DNA of 64,000 nt from Amoeboaphelidium protococcarum (GCA_023515745.1 JALECJ010000255.1:444001-508000); one strand, 5' to 3'. Positions 45,842 to 58,508 are shown, counted from the stretch's first letter. The notes: generated by a model from the letters alone, not told the origin. Numbers and translations: made by a program.

Positions 45842-47632
45842 ATGAAGCGTCAGTTATAAGTAAGTCTTCTCAGTGTATTACTTGGATTGTGGCGATATGA
45901 TGTGCAATGTAATACAAACGTGCCTTTGATCGAACTCTCTGATGTTGGCGGATGCTTTGCTTTAACATCACCCCTTCTCAATGATAGTAACGGCGATGTG
46001 TACGTGGGATGTCAAATTTACAAGAAGTCGAATCTTATGTAAATCAAGTAGATATCTATGAATGAAGGTGATACTCCGCGTGTATCAAGTGCGCGAATAT
46101 TTGGAGACCCTCAAAGTTTTAGTTCACTGAGTTGCCTAGATTATCTTCCTGATGGTGAGACATTGATAGCAGGTGGCTCTACTCAAGGGCAATTTGGATT
46201 AAGTTATAGCCCACCTGGTCAGTAGTAAACTACAAGCGGTAATAGTTACAAAACTGAGAGGTAAGGTGGAATTGGTGATGGTCCTAATTTATTCACGTAC
46301 ATGAAAGATACTGATATGTCTGTACAATGGCTGCCAGATTCTCCAATGGGCAAGAGCTGGATTTAAATGTCCTATTGTGTTGTTGATCGAAGTCTAAATG
46401 GGTCTGCAACCATATTCTCTGTCGGAGCTCACCTAGCCGTGTACAACTCCCTGTAAAAGATTAGCAATGGCACAAGTAGTTACAATGGATACATTTCATC
46501 GTAATCAATCCTGTATAAACCATCCGTGTCATTTACTGATCCCACTAACAGTAGTTACTATTTGGATTTAACCCTGGTTGATGATAAGGATCTTGTATGC
46601 ACAGTGGGTGTCTACAACTACAGCGGATCCGTCGTGAAATGCTTTAATAAGAGAACGTTACAGATAGAGATGACTAAGGTATTCCTGGTTGATGATAGTG
46701 ATAGTAGCAGTGTTGCAAAGTCTACAATTGCAAAAGGTATTGTATTGAATACTATATAATATGACAAGACTGCGTAGGTTCTATACGTGATGGGATCCAT
46801 TAATGGCAAGTCATCAGAATTGAACGTCACTGTACCGGATGGATACTACCGCGCTGTAATGTTTTCGATGACTCTTAACGGTACTGTACAATGGAGCTCG
46901 ACCTTTAATGAGTAATCACCATCATCATAATCGGATAGTCTCTCTTTATTAAAGCCATTCAAGGCACCTAGGACGTCATACTCCTCTGTGTACGCGTCAT
47001 TCTATAAGCAGAGCACTGGCATGCTGTACGTGACTGGTATATACATTGAGAATATGCAGAATTCGGCATATCAATATGATTCTGACATATTCTACTCTGT
47101 GATCGATGCGAGAAATAGAACTGTTCTGGCTACATACTACTACGGTCTTGAAGATTACGACTCTCCGTCAGACATTACTGTGACCGGAGATGATATAGTT
47201 ATAGTCAGCGGTTAGAGTGGGATATCAGGCTTTATCCTGCTGGCAAAAGATGGTGTCAAGTTGACGGTGGCTTTGGACAATGATCAAGATTCTGATTTAA
47301 CCAGGCGGTTGAGACAATTGGTTGCGGCAATGACTGTGATCTTTTAGAATCTGGGCATTCTACTCTTAATCTTGGGCTCTAGTTATGCATTCTTCAGATA
47401 CAAGTAGCGTTATTCTGGATTTAATCGTTTCCTCAGAGAGAGGAATGTCCAGCGTAGTGCTAATAACAACATTCCTTTATCACCAACCTCCTCTGGCCAA
47501 GGTGGGCATGTAGTCATTATAAACTTGGCTGGAGATAATTCTAGTTAGGCACAACCGTCGGTTACAGAAGATCTGCCAAAGTATGAACGTAATGATCCAA
47601 ATGATCCTAATCCACCTCCAGCTTACGGATGA
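45842..47632 (+). CDS. Type I membrane protein with PPxY tail (copy 2, paralogue)
   Basis: A single exon gives 596 aa with the same layout as the preceding gene: signal peptide (LQVSLLSVLLGLW), long ectodomain with N-glycosylation sites and strand repeats (DKDLVCTVGVYNYSG, TGMLYVTGIYIE), one transmembrane helix near residues 494-520 (MTVIFQNLGILLLILGSS) and a ~75-residue tail. The tail ends EDLPKYERN...PPPAYG and holds a PPxY motif, a ligand for NEDD4-type WW domains, so ubiquitin-dependent endocytosis is plausible. The tandem arrangement and shared design suggest duplication. Confidence 0.72.
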
Positions 47633-47719
47633 TGATTAGTTGTTTGATGTAAAAATGCATTACATGAACCTGAAAATATCAACGCGAAATTCTGACTTTT
47701 ATGTTATACAGTCACTTCA

Positions 47720-48892
47720 TCATATCTTTAATTTTCGCAATTGCTCCAGATAGGATTATAACTTTACAGACTACTGAGACTGCTTTTCTGGAGGATTAGA
47801 ATCTTCCTTACTGATCTACTCATTGACTTTGAGTAGAGAAGACACCTTGTTATAATTGCAATTCTAATCGCGCAAAATCTCAGCTTTGATACTTTCAACC
47901 TTGTCCATGGAATAAGGCTAATCTTATACCAATCTGGAGACTCGAGATGTTAGACTGTCAGCATCCACAAGGTCATCTTCCTTCTCCTAACACCTAGACT
48001 GTATGCAATCAATGTATTTCATAGTCTCCAAGCTGAAATCTTCAGAGGACTTTTAGAGATATTATGCCACATATGCATAGAATGGTATAAATCTACTATT
48101 ACTTTAATCACCTCTAAGCGTATATAATAGCGACATAACTTAATCTGCTTCAAAATCCGGTTGTTTAATACCGTTCTTTAAAAGCAATTAGGAGTACATA
48201 CTAACAATATACATCCATAATAAACTCGGTAAAGTCTATCGCGTATCATCACTACTCTTCCATTATGTTGACTGATATGATAAAGACACACTAAGAGTAT
48301 TACCAGGGCCTTTATTAATAAAATTATTCAAGAGCAGAATCAGTTTAATGTCAAAGAGGGAAAGTCCATTACAACCATAAAGAGATGGTCTATACGACAG
48401 ATGTGGAAATAGTCGACGCAAATACAGATCAACGTTCCATCCATTCAGCATCAATATTGATAGAATATCAAGACTATTACCAGCATCAATAACCAGAGTT
48501 CCACCTTGTATAGCATTATATATAGCAGGACATTTTTACACTATAACTTTTGGATATTTGCCAAACTTCAAAGAAGTGCAATTGTCGATACTATTACCGT
48601 CCAACTAATTATAACTATACAATTTCATAATCAAATGCAGACTAATCACGTCTCGCCAACTACTAACAGCATTATAAGCATTGTAACCGCTATCAGACAA
48701 TTCCAAAGACTTTACACACAACTACAGACTAGATTCCAGATCACCTTGTTCGAATTACAATATAGACATGTTCAATAGAATAACAGAATAAGACTGCAAC
48801 TTCAGCTTGATACTCATCTCATCATTACTTTTATTTTTCACCAAATCAAATTACTACTTATACTACAACAGCAAATCTTTATCTACCGTCAT
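47720..48892 (-). CDS. Hypothetical helical protein
   Basis: A single exon gives 390 aa, read completely to TGA 47720. It begins MTVDKDLLLQYKQQFDLV. The first 100 residues look like TPR-style helix pairs (VILLNMSILQFEQGDLESSLQL-type spacing). A middle Leu-rich region reads LSLFDIKLILLLNNFINKG. The C-terminal third is charged and likely coiled (KVESIKAEILRDQN). No transmembrane segment and no family recognised. Convergent with the membrane-protein pair; its 5' flank borders the MULE insertion. Confidence 0.6.
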
Positions 48893-49069
48893 GCTTTTTT
48901 AAACTAAACTTTATAATCCGACTATAGACTAAGAATTGATTATAAACAGGGTAAGTTCTGCTACTGAACAAGTAGAGAAAAGAGGACTGAACGCGCGCTG
49001 AAGAACTTTTTGGCTTAACGACCATCAAACGTTTTCTTCATCATCATCATTGTTACTTGTCTTTACCCA

Positions 49070-49176
49070 GGGAAAAATGATTCGTCACACGCAGCGACGC
49101 TTGATTCGTCACTACGCTCATTCGTCGCAATACCGCCGGTAGCGTAACAGTTGATTCGTCACAATTTCTTGTCACA
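49070..49176 (+). repeat. Left terminal inverted repeat of the MULE
   Basis: Contains four copies of ATTCGTC at 49080, 49104, 49120 and 49154, spaced 16-34 bp apart, plus the palindromic CCGCCGG core. The repeats are candidate transposase-binding sites. Confidence 0.93.
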
Positions 49177-49309
49177 ATAATTGAAAACTTAGTTTTTTAT
49201 TCAAAGGAATCATTTTATTCATCAATTATAACTCAATACATTAAACTAAATAATGTTGGAAGAAGTTGTAGACAACTCAACTGATCAAAGCATGTTATCA
49301 TCACAGCAA

Positions 49310-52300
49310 TCAACTTTTTCTACGTCGTCCGCGGCCACGGCCTTTTCTCTGAGTATATCTCTTTTCGCCAGCATTCATATTGCGACGAAAGCATGGACGA
49401 CCTTTTGAGATTACCAAAGGACTCTAAGCCACTACTTTTTAGGCATCTTTAAACGCTTTCTTCAAGATACCTCTTGCAGCAGGACTTTACAACGCAGCTT
49501 TAACCACAAACGCACTTTCAGCTTTACAGTCTTGCTAAGAACTCTGAAACATATCAGTAGACTCATCAACCTCCTACTATTACACGGAATTAACCAGAGA
49601 AGAAGCTCTCTCCAGCATGAGATTCCATTGATTATCGTATTCAGTGCCAACAGCCTTCTATCCAAACATGACTTTTACGCCTTCAAAGGGAGTTTCCCGG
49701 AACCATCGTGGATTACTCGTATTGGCCACGCAAAGTTCTATCTTCTTATCCAGAAAAGCTGTCAAAACGTGCCGACATGGCAATCCTTTGTTGGTCTCAT
49801 AACGGCATGTGCACAAATAAGTACCATCCTTGAACAAAGTCACTGAATTAATCTTGCCAGTCATGCTGTGAGCAATGCAAATTACAGACTATACGTTTGA
49901 TGCTTCTGAAGATAAAACAACTCCATCATCATCAAAATGACCAGCTTAAATATCATCTTACTCAGGAGACGGATTTACTTCAGATTGACTAACAGAATCC
50001 ACCACTTCGTCATTAAGTTGAACACAGCGATAATACATAGCCGCATCGCTCATTTAAACCAGAACCAAATTCAACGCGAAACTGGTATACAAATCTAGAA
50101 TGCTCTAAGAGAATGCCTGTCCAAATCTATTAAAATATCTACTTTATGACTGCTTGGTTTTACTCAAATCTTTCTCACGCCAAACAGATGAATGCTCGTA
50201 GTTAAACTTGAACTAATACGAGGAGATTTCAGATATAACTTTGGACAATTTACTCTTGGCATTGAGCAATCTAGATAACACAGCGTTCAGACTCTCCGCC
50301 CAAGAGGTACTGATTAAATCTAAAGTGAATGCTGAACTCATAGCCCACTTTGGCCATTTCTTCAGATTACGGCCACCCAGAGCTCGTTTCAGATATATAG
50401 AGCATTGCGGATAATCTTAAAGAAACTTCTCCCACTAAGCCATAAACTGATTCGCATCTCTTATACTAGCCAGACGCATAAACTCTCTCTCAAACGCATC
50501 GTAATCAGATACCAGCTTTCGGCAATTACGAGACAGATTCTGCTTGAGATGAAACATGCATAGATAATGATTAACTTCAGATATAGAATCCAGGACACTC
50601 GCAAGAGCCAAATCACCATCTGTGTACACAGTAGATGGATTCCAACCAGCTTTCTCTCTAAGCCAGAATATAAAAGACGAAAAAGACGCAGAATCCTCCT
50701 TTGACAGCAAAGCAGCCCCACCGAAACGCAAACGGCCATCTTTGTCTTACAGCACGACAGTTGCCAGAATCATACCAAAATGATTCTTGTTATAGGTAGT
50801 GTCAATCACTACGACATCACCAAACTTACTCAGAGAGTCTATCATCTGAGGATTCAGCCAGTAAACAGCGCGCAGTCTAAACTCGGAATCAAGGTGGCAT
50901 TCACTAATCCAACCTTCAGACTCTTCCATCTACTTCAAGAACTCTCTTACATCTTCAGCAGACTCGGGCATACTCTCCGGGCAAAGCTGGCGGATCTTGT
51001 AGGTGATCTGTTGAGCATTCAGTTGATAATTCAATCCAGCCTGCTTCAACTTTTAATTGATTATAGCAACAATAGAAGCAGTACTGGTGCCAGCTCTAAA
51101 TAGGCAGCAGATTTCACTATCAACATCGAACTTTCCGGAAGCCTTCTAAGACATTTACTTCACGTAGTTCGGATTTCTCCTCACCTCATCCTTCGTGTAA
51201 GGAGAGTGATTATGACCACCTGAGCAAGATATCACAGTCAAGTGGTCAAAGGAGACTGCCAGCTAAAACGGACACTAAGTTAGCTTAGAGAATTTCGAGG
51301 TTTGTCGTATGGGCTGCTTAAGTACAGACTTTCTACTACCTGACAACTCACATACTATTCTTTAAATCTTTCCATGCTTAGCGTTCTAATAGCTCCCATT
51401 CTTCTTTACAATAAATCCTCGCGTACTTGAATCATGATTGAACAGGGCCTAATAAGCTTGATCCATATTCTACGCATTTGACGCGTTAATGACATCCTAG
51501 TAATATGAGGCTGACTGATGGAATTAATTTGACGCGCTTACATTGGAATCTCCAAAGACCGAAGAACAATCAGAAGATGCAGTGTCAGACGATTATGAGC
51601 TTGATTCAGATTCTATATCATCAGTATCTGACGAGTTTTCGCGCTTCCGGACATTCGAATTCACAGACTACTTAATCTCAGACTTGCCACCATTTCCATT
51701 AAATAAGATTGCTTTGAGAGCATCTAAACCAATTTATCCTTTCAATTACTCCATCAACAACTCAGCAATTTAGCTTTTTTTCACCTTAAATGTAATCTCT
51801 GACGAAGAGGACTATTCATCCATCGCTGACCTCTTCTTTTTCTTCCTCTTTGACTTACTTACGGTAGTTACAGTCAAATTATCACAGTCCACACTAGATC
51901 TAGACTAAGAAACTGGCATTGAAACATCAGAGTCTACACCTTTATAGAAATCAGAACCATCGTCGTATATACCAGTGGTGATACCTCGCGGCTTTTCACC
52001 ATTCTTAGCGTCGGGAGGAGTATCCTAGACAACAGTAGCTTATTCTTGTGCAGATTAAAGAGGAATAGGGACACCGTTGACTGGTATTATGGATTACTCA
52101 ACCTCTACATGATCTACCGTTCCAACCAAGAGTTTCAATGGATCACTGATCGAAACATTAGACGCCACTACATTAGACGCCACCTCCTTGTGAACGCCTC
52201 TTCCTTTAGCATCCTGATCGCCATCTCTGGTCTACTCAATTTAGTTCTATGTAACAGCTTAAGCACTCAATTCAAGAAGCAGATTAGCCTCGGACATCGA

Positions 52301-53263
52301 AGAAGATTAATTACAATCGTTCTTATTTTCAACCTGATTCGCTTCACAAGACTCCATCGCGACTTTTTAGGAGTTCAACCACTCTTAATTCTTTTCATAG
52401 ATCATCGCCTGCGCCGCCAACTAAGCATAATCATCCGGATCTACAGCATCAATCGGAATAAAATCTTTTAGAAACGTATCAATGCCTTATTAATTTTCAC
52501 TGTCATATACATTGTACTCTAACATCGGAGGATATTAGCTCTCCAAAAAAGCGCGTAGCTCGGCCATGTCAGTTCTCCTCTTATATTAAACAACGTTTTC
52601 ACAGCTTAGTAGACGTGGACGCACACCATTCAGCTGAACATATTAGAAGTGAACACTTGTTTCGACTTTATCCCAAGTGATACAAATAACAGGATATACA
52701 ACATCTTTATTCCAGACGTGTCTAGAAGGTATAGCTAGCCTTTAAGCATTGATTTTGACGTTTGTGCCATCATCATGGCGGCGAGTTTTGGTGTGCAGCT
52801 ATATTATAGCCTTGATGCCGTTTGCAATAATTTCTAATTCCTCTGTGCCACACCAGAACGTATCATTGCTTAATTACTTTAGACTCTTCTCCATCTCATC
52901 CTCAGCATAATTACGATCAGTTTTGTAATAGGACCAGTTCTCTATCAACTCTTTAGCCGCCATCTCGCGAACGTTCATGTAACGATTCTCATCTCCATGA
53001 TACCCTTATGAAATGGCTCTCAACAAGCAATTACCGTCACCTAGTACATCTAAAGCAGACATGCATTTTAACTCTTCATTTGAATATCCAGCATTAACAA
53101 ATTGTACTACTTTCTGACCTTTATTAACGCCCGTAGGATTGTTCTCTTTCTCGGCAAAGTCATATGCATTTCTCTCTTTAAGCTTTAATTTCTTTTTCTT
53201 CTTTGCAACTTGAGTAGCACTGATTTCCTATAATGGAAAGACCTAAGATCTAGTACCAACCAT
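49310..53263 (-). CDS. OTU protease-MULE transposase fusion protein
   Basis: One uninterrupted frame, 53263 to TGA 49310, encodes 1317 aa; I checked every codon. Residues ~70-215 are an OTU cysteine protease: DVLGDGNCLLRAIS with catalytic Cys79, NVREMAAKELIENW, and the C-terminal catalytic His in VHFQYVQLNG. A ~400-residue acidic Ser/Gln/Asn-rich linker holds an NLS-like SKSKRKKKR. From ~600 a FAR1/WRKY-like zinc domain ends CSGGHNH. The MULE DDE core has VVVIDTTYNKNHFG (Asp821) and YTDGDLAL (Asp882), then CMFHLKQNL. A SWIM zinc finger, CTCRYETNKGLPCRH, lies at ~1151-1165. The tail is basic. In most MULE transposases no protease is fused. Confidence 0.93.
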
Positions 53264-53638
53264 TGTGTAAACTGCAAGTATGAATTGTTACAACAGTTTC
53301 GTTATTGTAGATGAAACAATGGAGATCCGCAAAACTGTCGGACGCGCTCATTAAATTGAAACAATGGAGCCGTGTGAAACACTCTAAGCTCACGCTTTTT
53401 TAAGACTAATCCATAGCTTGGCATCAGCAGGTAATTCCTTCAAATCGAACTTCAAGATGTTAAACTTCCAACGAAGTTAATTGTATGTGAAATTCAAGAT
53501 GCTGAGAATCACTGGTTGCGGTAACTGCAATCTAACCAACTGTCTAAATTTCATTGTTAATAAATTTATATTTATTAATAAGCACAGTACATCAACTTTA
53601 AAGATTAAAATATGCACATATGGCTTTAAAAAATACTA

Positions 53639-53747
53639 TGTGACAAGAAATTGTGACGAATCATCTGTTACGCTAACCGGCGGTACTGTGACGAATGAGC
53701 GTTGTGACGAATCAAGCGTCGCTGCGTGTGACGAATAAATTATTCCC
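53639..53747 (-). repeat. Right terminal inverted repeat of the MULE
   Basis: Reverse complement of the left repeat with few substitutions. Four GACGAAT copies start at 53655, 53690, 53706 and 53730. Confidence 0.93.
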
Positions 53748-53793
53748 TTTACCCAATATCACTCTATTTGAACGTGAAATTTTGCGAGTTAAA

Positions 53794-54687
53794 ATGCTCA
53801 GAATTGGAAATATAGTAAAATCTAGCAAATCGCTCTAGTTAGCGAAATATAAAATTACAAGGAGGACAGTATTTATCCAGTCAGTAAAGACTCCGAATGA
53901 GAATAGCTTAATTTTCAAGCCTGTATTTAAGAACTCTGCCAAGACTATCCTGCCTCAAGTTACCAATTCCTCATCGTCTGGTGGTCAAGATCCCGATTCT
54001 ACAACCTTATAATAATAACAATAACACGCGGTGAGTAATGCGTATGAATTCATGTCCTTGGCAGAGGCGAAGAATTGCCGTTTGGCCGCAGAGATACTCA
54101 CCATCCCGTCGGTAAAGTCAATGATGATCGGCCGTGATTTCATCTCCGTGCGTGTTGATGACGAGACAATGTGGCCCATTGTGAAGCCGGACATTTACGG
54201 CGTACTTATGAATTATTTTAAAGATGATCAAGGTGTTGGTGGTAATTAGGATAATGAAAGCATTGAGAGTCAATCCGCGGAGTAAAGTGTCTTTACCGTG
54301 GAAGATGTTCAATCGTGGTCTACGCGTAATGCTAGTGATGGCGGCGATCATTCCACTTCATCTTCGTAATCAGAGCCAGATTCTGAGGTTGTTATTGCCA
54401 TAAAGACACTGTTAGATACAAGAATCAGGCCATTGATACATCAGGATGGTGGTGATATTGTGTTTGATTCTTTCAATGAAGATGATGGCGTTCTCAAGGT
54501 GATTTTGAAAGGATCATGTCGTGGATGTTCCTCTTCAGTCACTACTCTTAAGGGAGGTGTCGAATCTATGCTAAAGTATTACATTCCTCAGGTGACCAGA
54601 GTAGACCAAGTTGATGATGAAGCTGACGAGGAATTTAAAAAGTTGGAATAGAAGCTTGGCGATAATAAAGTCTCTGGTGATTAGTGA
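53794..54687 (+). CDS. NFU1: Mitochondrial iron-sulfur scaffold NFU1
   Basis: A single exon gives 297 aa. NFU1 passes 4Fe-4S clusters to lipoyl synthase and respiratory targets in the matrix. A presequence (MLRIGNIVKSSKSLQLAKYKI) precedes the NFU-N domain (AAEILTIPSVKSMMIGRDFI, SVRVDDETMWPIVKPDI). The C-terminal NifU domain has IRPLIHQDGGDIVF and the cluster-binding GSCRGCSSS (Cys242 and Cys245). The linker between the domains is Ser/Gln/Asp-rich. The start lies only 40 bp from the MULE end, so the insertion may touch its promoter. Confidence 0.93.
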
Positions 54688-54780
54688 TTGAGATGAACTT
54701 AGTAAAAATGGGATAAAATATCTCATAGTTAATACATCTCGGTTAATATTATGTCATAATCTTAATTTATCACCAAATAA

Positions 54781-56790
54781 TCAGTTCTTATTACTATTAC
54801 TGTACGTACTGTTACTGCTATCCACTCGTCGATGAGCTACCAATTGAACAACTTTCTACGCATAGATGCCACCACTACTTCCACTTTGATACTCTGTAGA
54901 ATCAAACGCATTGTGGAGTACGTTTCCATTACCACCTTAATTAAGCACCGACGATCCGACTACGCTTCCCGTGCTATCAAATTCGACAGAGCTGAGGGGC
55001 TGTGCTTAAGCTTTCTACTGCTACAGCAATTCTTGAACTGTAGTAAGCAGTGTTTACAGACGCGACAGTATATAGTCATTTCGATAGATATCATCCTACA
55101 ATCGAGGAAATATAGTAGGCATCTAGTCGATTTTATCAGATGATGCTCTTCTGTTGCGATCTTCCAAGATGATACAGAGGAGGACGAACCTTGACAATAC
55201 ACGACAGCCGTAGACATCATTCATAAAATAATTGACATTGTAATTGAGACCGACTAACAGTTCAGACACGTTATTACACAAGCGATCAAGTTACGTAGTC
55301 ATTACGTCCCACAACTTGGATGAGCACTACTGAATATTGTACAGAATACAAAATGCAGCAACGGGGCAAGAGAGGAACATTGTCATTAATGATTATCCAT
55401 CACTAGAAGAAGATGTCTTTAGCGAAGAAGACAGTATAACAAGCGGAGACTTGAACTAGTTACTCTAATCAGACTCCAATTGCTAGGTGAACGCGGTAGA
55501 ATTACAACCATCAACAACCAACAGCAGCGGACGCCTTCTATAAGGCTAAAGATCTTGGGCCGTTAACATTTGATCTCCTCGCGAGTCATCCCCACCATTG
55601 TTGTTATTCACCACTAAAACGTTCCCTAAATCCACAGATACATCACATGAAAAGTAGAACATCATGGCTCCATTACGACAATCACGTAAACTTGAACTCG
55701 CACAATAAAGCCATAAAGCAGCAGATGGCTTATACAGCAGAGTGTTCTTTGGATTCATTCGCCTTCTACCAGACCTATTCATCTAACTGTTGGCCATAGA
55801 CTCTTACTGCTATTGCTAGCGAAGATCTCTCATCTGCGACTACTCATCATTATCCTATCCGAGATCTTCTGTCGCTTAGGTTGATGCACACTCCATAGAC
55901 ACCAAAATTCGATGCATATCAATGCTCAGCTCAGAAAACTTCACATCATTCCCCTTATAACCAACAATTATACACTCTTCGATAAACGAGTGGCCGTAGA
56001 CTATCCTGTCCGGACTCATGCGGGCATCGTACTAAATCCTAGGAGGATCCATTATACTCAGTCTTAGAACTTTCGGTAGTACCTTTGTAGATGCCAGACT
56101 GAAATCTTCAACCTCTTTCAGTATCATTTCCCATTCAGCGATATCAGACTTGGACTAATCGTGTTGGGAGTAATCTTGAATGATCTACCTAAACTCTGAG
56201 GTCAGCTTCTGTAACAAGTCTGTGGTATTGAGCAGTAGGCATACGACTATATACCGAGCATAATATCGCATCTTCTTTACAATTATAGACAGAGTTGAAC
56301 CTTATTACTACTGCAGCTAATCTTGGTTATCACGAGAATCTTCAGACAAGGTCACACTAGCAATACTCTGAGCAGAGTTAGAGTAACGAAAGTATTATCG
56401 ATCTCTTATAGCTTCATAGAAAACATACGCTTCCTTCAAATAATAGTATTCAGATGTTCTCAAGTAATAATGGTAATAAAGCTGGCCAATTTTACTAGCA
56501 ATGTCTCCAATCTCCCAGCGACGCAGATTATACCCGCCTTCCTTGGTCAGCAACTGTCGATGATCTTGTTAGAACTTCCATAGATTACTAAACACTTGAA
56601 AGGTCTCCTAGAAACTCTAATGCCACTGTAAGGACGGTCCATGTAGAGGTAGTGATTTCAATCGATTAAACAAATTCTACGCATTCTCATTGAGCAGTAT
56701 AAAGTCTTGTACCAAACGATCGCCCTCGTTCGACGATCCATCAACATGAGACTGATGATGTAAGAATCTCAAAGCAGTTTCTCTGTCCAT
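54781..56790 (-). CDS. SCAI: SCAI family protein
   Basis: A single exon gives 669 aa. SCAI is a nuclear cofactor that inhibits MRTF/SRF transcription in animals and takes part in DNA repair. Conserved blocks in order: VQDFILLNENAQNLFNRLKS, LWKFQQDHRQLL, RRWEIGDIASKIGQLYYHYY, LRTSEYYLKEAYVFYEAI, VKKMRYYARYIVVCLLLN, AEWEMILKEVEDF and NDVKFSELSIDMHRIL, then PSAALWLYCASSS and LILVVDG-like LLLVVDG with LFLSCPVAAF-like MFLSCPVAAF. The frame stays open upstream of the ATG 56790 to about 56960. That extra sequence is not family-like, so this start is preferred. Confidence 0.87.
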
Positions 56791-57194
56791 TCTTAACAAT
56801 TCGCCTTTCCAGCACCAATTCTCACAGAGCAGCCAAATCAGACAACAATAAATGAAGTTAGTGGGCCGATAAAGCTTTTGGTGAGTTCTGGTATAACAAC
56901 AACAGCTATGCTGCTCGGAGAGAATAAAAAACCTCGAATGGACGAAGTGCGAATCGGAGAGAAAAGACGAGAACGGGCGAGGCGATAACTTTGCCGCAAA
57001 CTGTTCACGCTTTTGAATTCACCCGAGAAACATTCCGATTATCGAATCGATCGATCGTTCGAGGCCTTTACTTTTCAAAAATAACGCCACACATGTCACT
57101 TATGCACAAGATTATGTGAGGCTGGCTTATAATTATCATCGAGATGTATGTAGATGCAAAAGTCATTACAATCTATTCTATGTTTTCATTCAAT
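56791..57194. other. Intergenic region between SCAI and EFR3
   Basis: The minus-strand frame remains open for about 170 bp upstream of the SCAI start, but without family similarity. No other gene, RNA or repeat seen. Confidence 0.5.
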
Positions 57195-58508
57195 TCATAG
57201 CGCGCGACTTAACAACTCATTAATTAATTCGGCTTTCAAAGGATTCTACTTTTTCAAATGTTCCACTAAATATTTGACTTCATTCTCTTACTGCGAATAC
57301 ACCGCAAATGTTTTACAAATCTTTAGAAATTCAAGGACTTCACTTGTCCAGTCTGCCGATGCTGTAGCGTTATCTACCAGTGACGACTAAATTATCGGTC
57401 TTACAAGAGCGACAATGTTAATATGCAAATCTTAGGCTAACGAGTCAAGCAAAGCGCGTAAATACTTGGCCACTGTGGAACGCTTATCAGTTATGTTTTA
57501 ATTCACCATTCTCAGCGCGGTATTGACAATCTATATGGTCAACAACCGTCCATTAACACTATGTGCAATGTCTTTGGCAATTAAAAAATCCAAAATTGTT
57601 AACTTTCCTTCTTCCTTGCTAACATTAGAATTAAGTACTTGTAACAGGATCTATTCGGAGATTTAAACAGAGTGCAAACTATTGACATTCATCACCACGC
57701 TCTTAAAACAGTTCTTTGCTAAATCTACAAGCGGTTCATGATCAGCGGATAGTGAATTGGAATATGTTAATCCTATGGACGCGATCGATTTTACGGTATC
57801 ACCATCTTTGCGCGTCTGCTTGATTGGCCTGCCCAGCTTGGCATCTGAACCAGCAGCTTCAATGATAGTCTTGGGAGTATTGCAAAATGTTTAAATGAGC
57901 ATCATACAACTAGATTGCACTACATCATCCACAATGTACGTTATTGCAATTGGAAAAAGGAGATACAGAGACTATACCAAAAGATACGTGTCCTTATCAA
58001 CAGGAGTACTAACAGTCTCTTGAGTAGCCGCGCCGGCACAGAGTTTGTCGGCGATGTTGCAACAACTTGAAACACATTTCTGAAACCAATCACTAATGAC
58101 ATAATCGTATTGGTAGTAGCTCTTGATAAGTGAACCAATTTTGACAAGTACTCTTACCGCGCCGCTAACGATACACTTCTCCTCTTCCTTCAGTAGTGAC
58201 CAGCAACACTTTAATGCAATGACAATCAGCTAGCGATGAACATCCTGATCATTCACATTGCGGATCAACTCGTCCAACATTGCGTGTAGAATCTTTACCG
58301 AAACAATATTTGCCTAATGACTCTTCATACTCACATCAATCTCCACCTTGAAATTGAGATGTTTAGCCACAAGTTAAATCTTGTTTGGATTATAAGTGAG
58401 ATAAAACAGCAGTGTGCTCAGTTTGTTGACGCGAGGTTCATTTACTGGCTTGATGGGATACACATTGTAAACCATTCGCCCATGCTTAGTAAGAAATAAT
58501 TAGGACAT
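57195..58508 (-). CDS. EFR3: EFR3-like plasma-membrane anchor of PI4-kinase
   Basis: A single exon gives 437 aa. EFR3 recruits the Stt4/PI4KA-TTC7 complex to the plasma membrane. The N-terminus matches the family: KHGRMVYNVYPIKP, then NEPRVNKLSTLLFYLTYNP, KIQLVAKHLNFKVEIDV and ANIVSVKILHAMLDELI, in the armadillo-like repeat layout. The rest is helical repeats. Yeast and animal EFR3 are about 780-820 aa, so this version is shorter and covers mainly the N-terminal rod. No lipidation Cys cluster is present at the start (MSQLFLTKHG). Confidence 0.8.

Larger units (their letters stand above)
49062..53755 (-). mobile_element. Complete MULE (Mutator-like) DNA transposon
   Basis: The element is 49070-53747 (4678 bp). 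Its terminal inverted repeats are 107 bp (49070-49176) and 109 bp (53639-53747), beginning GGGAA and closely matching. The direct repeat TTTACCCA flanks it at 49062-49069 and 53748-53755, an 8-bp target duplication (9 bp if the preceding C is counted), as usual for MULEs. The single intact transposase gene runs minus strand inside. Everything needed for autonomous mobility appears present. Confidence 0.95.
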
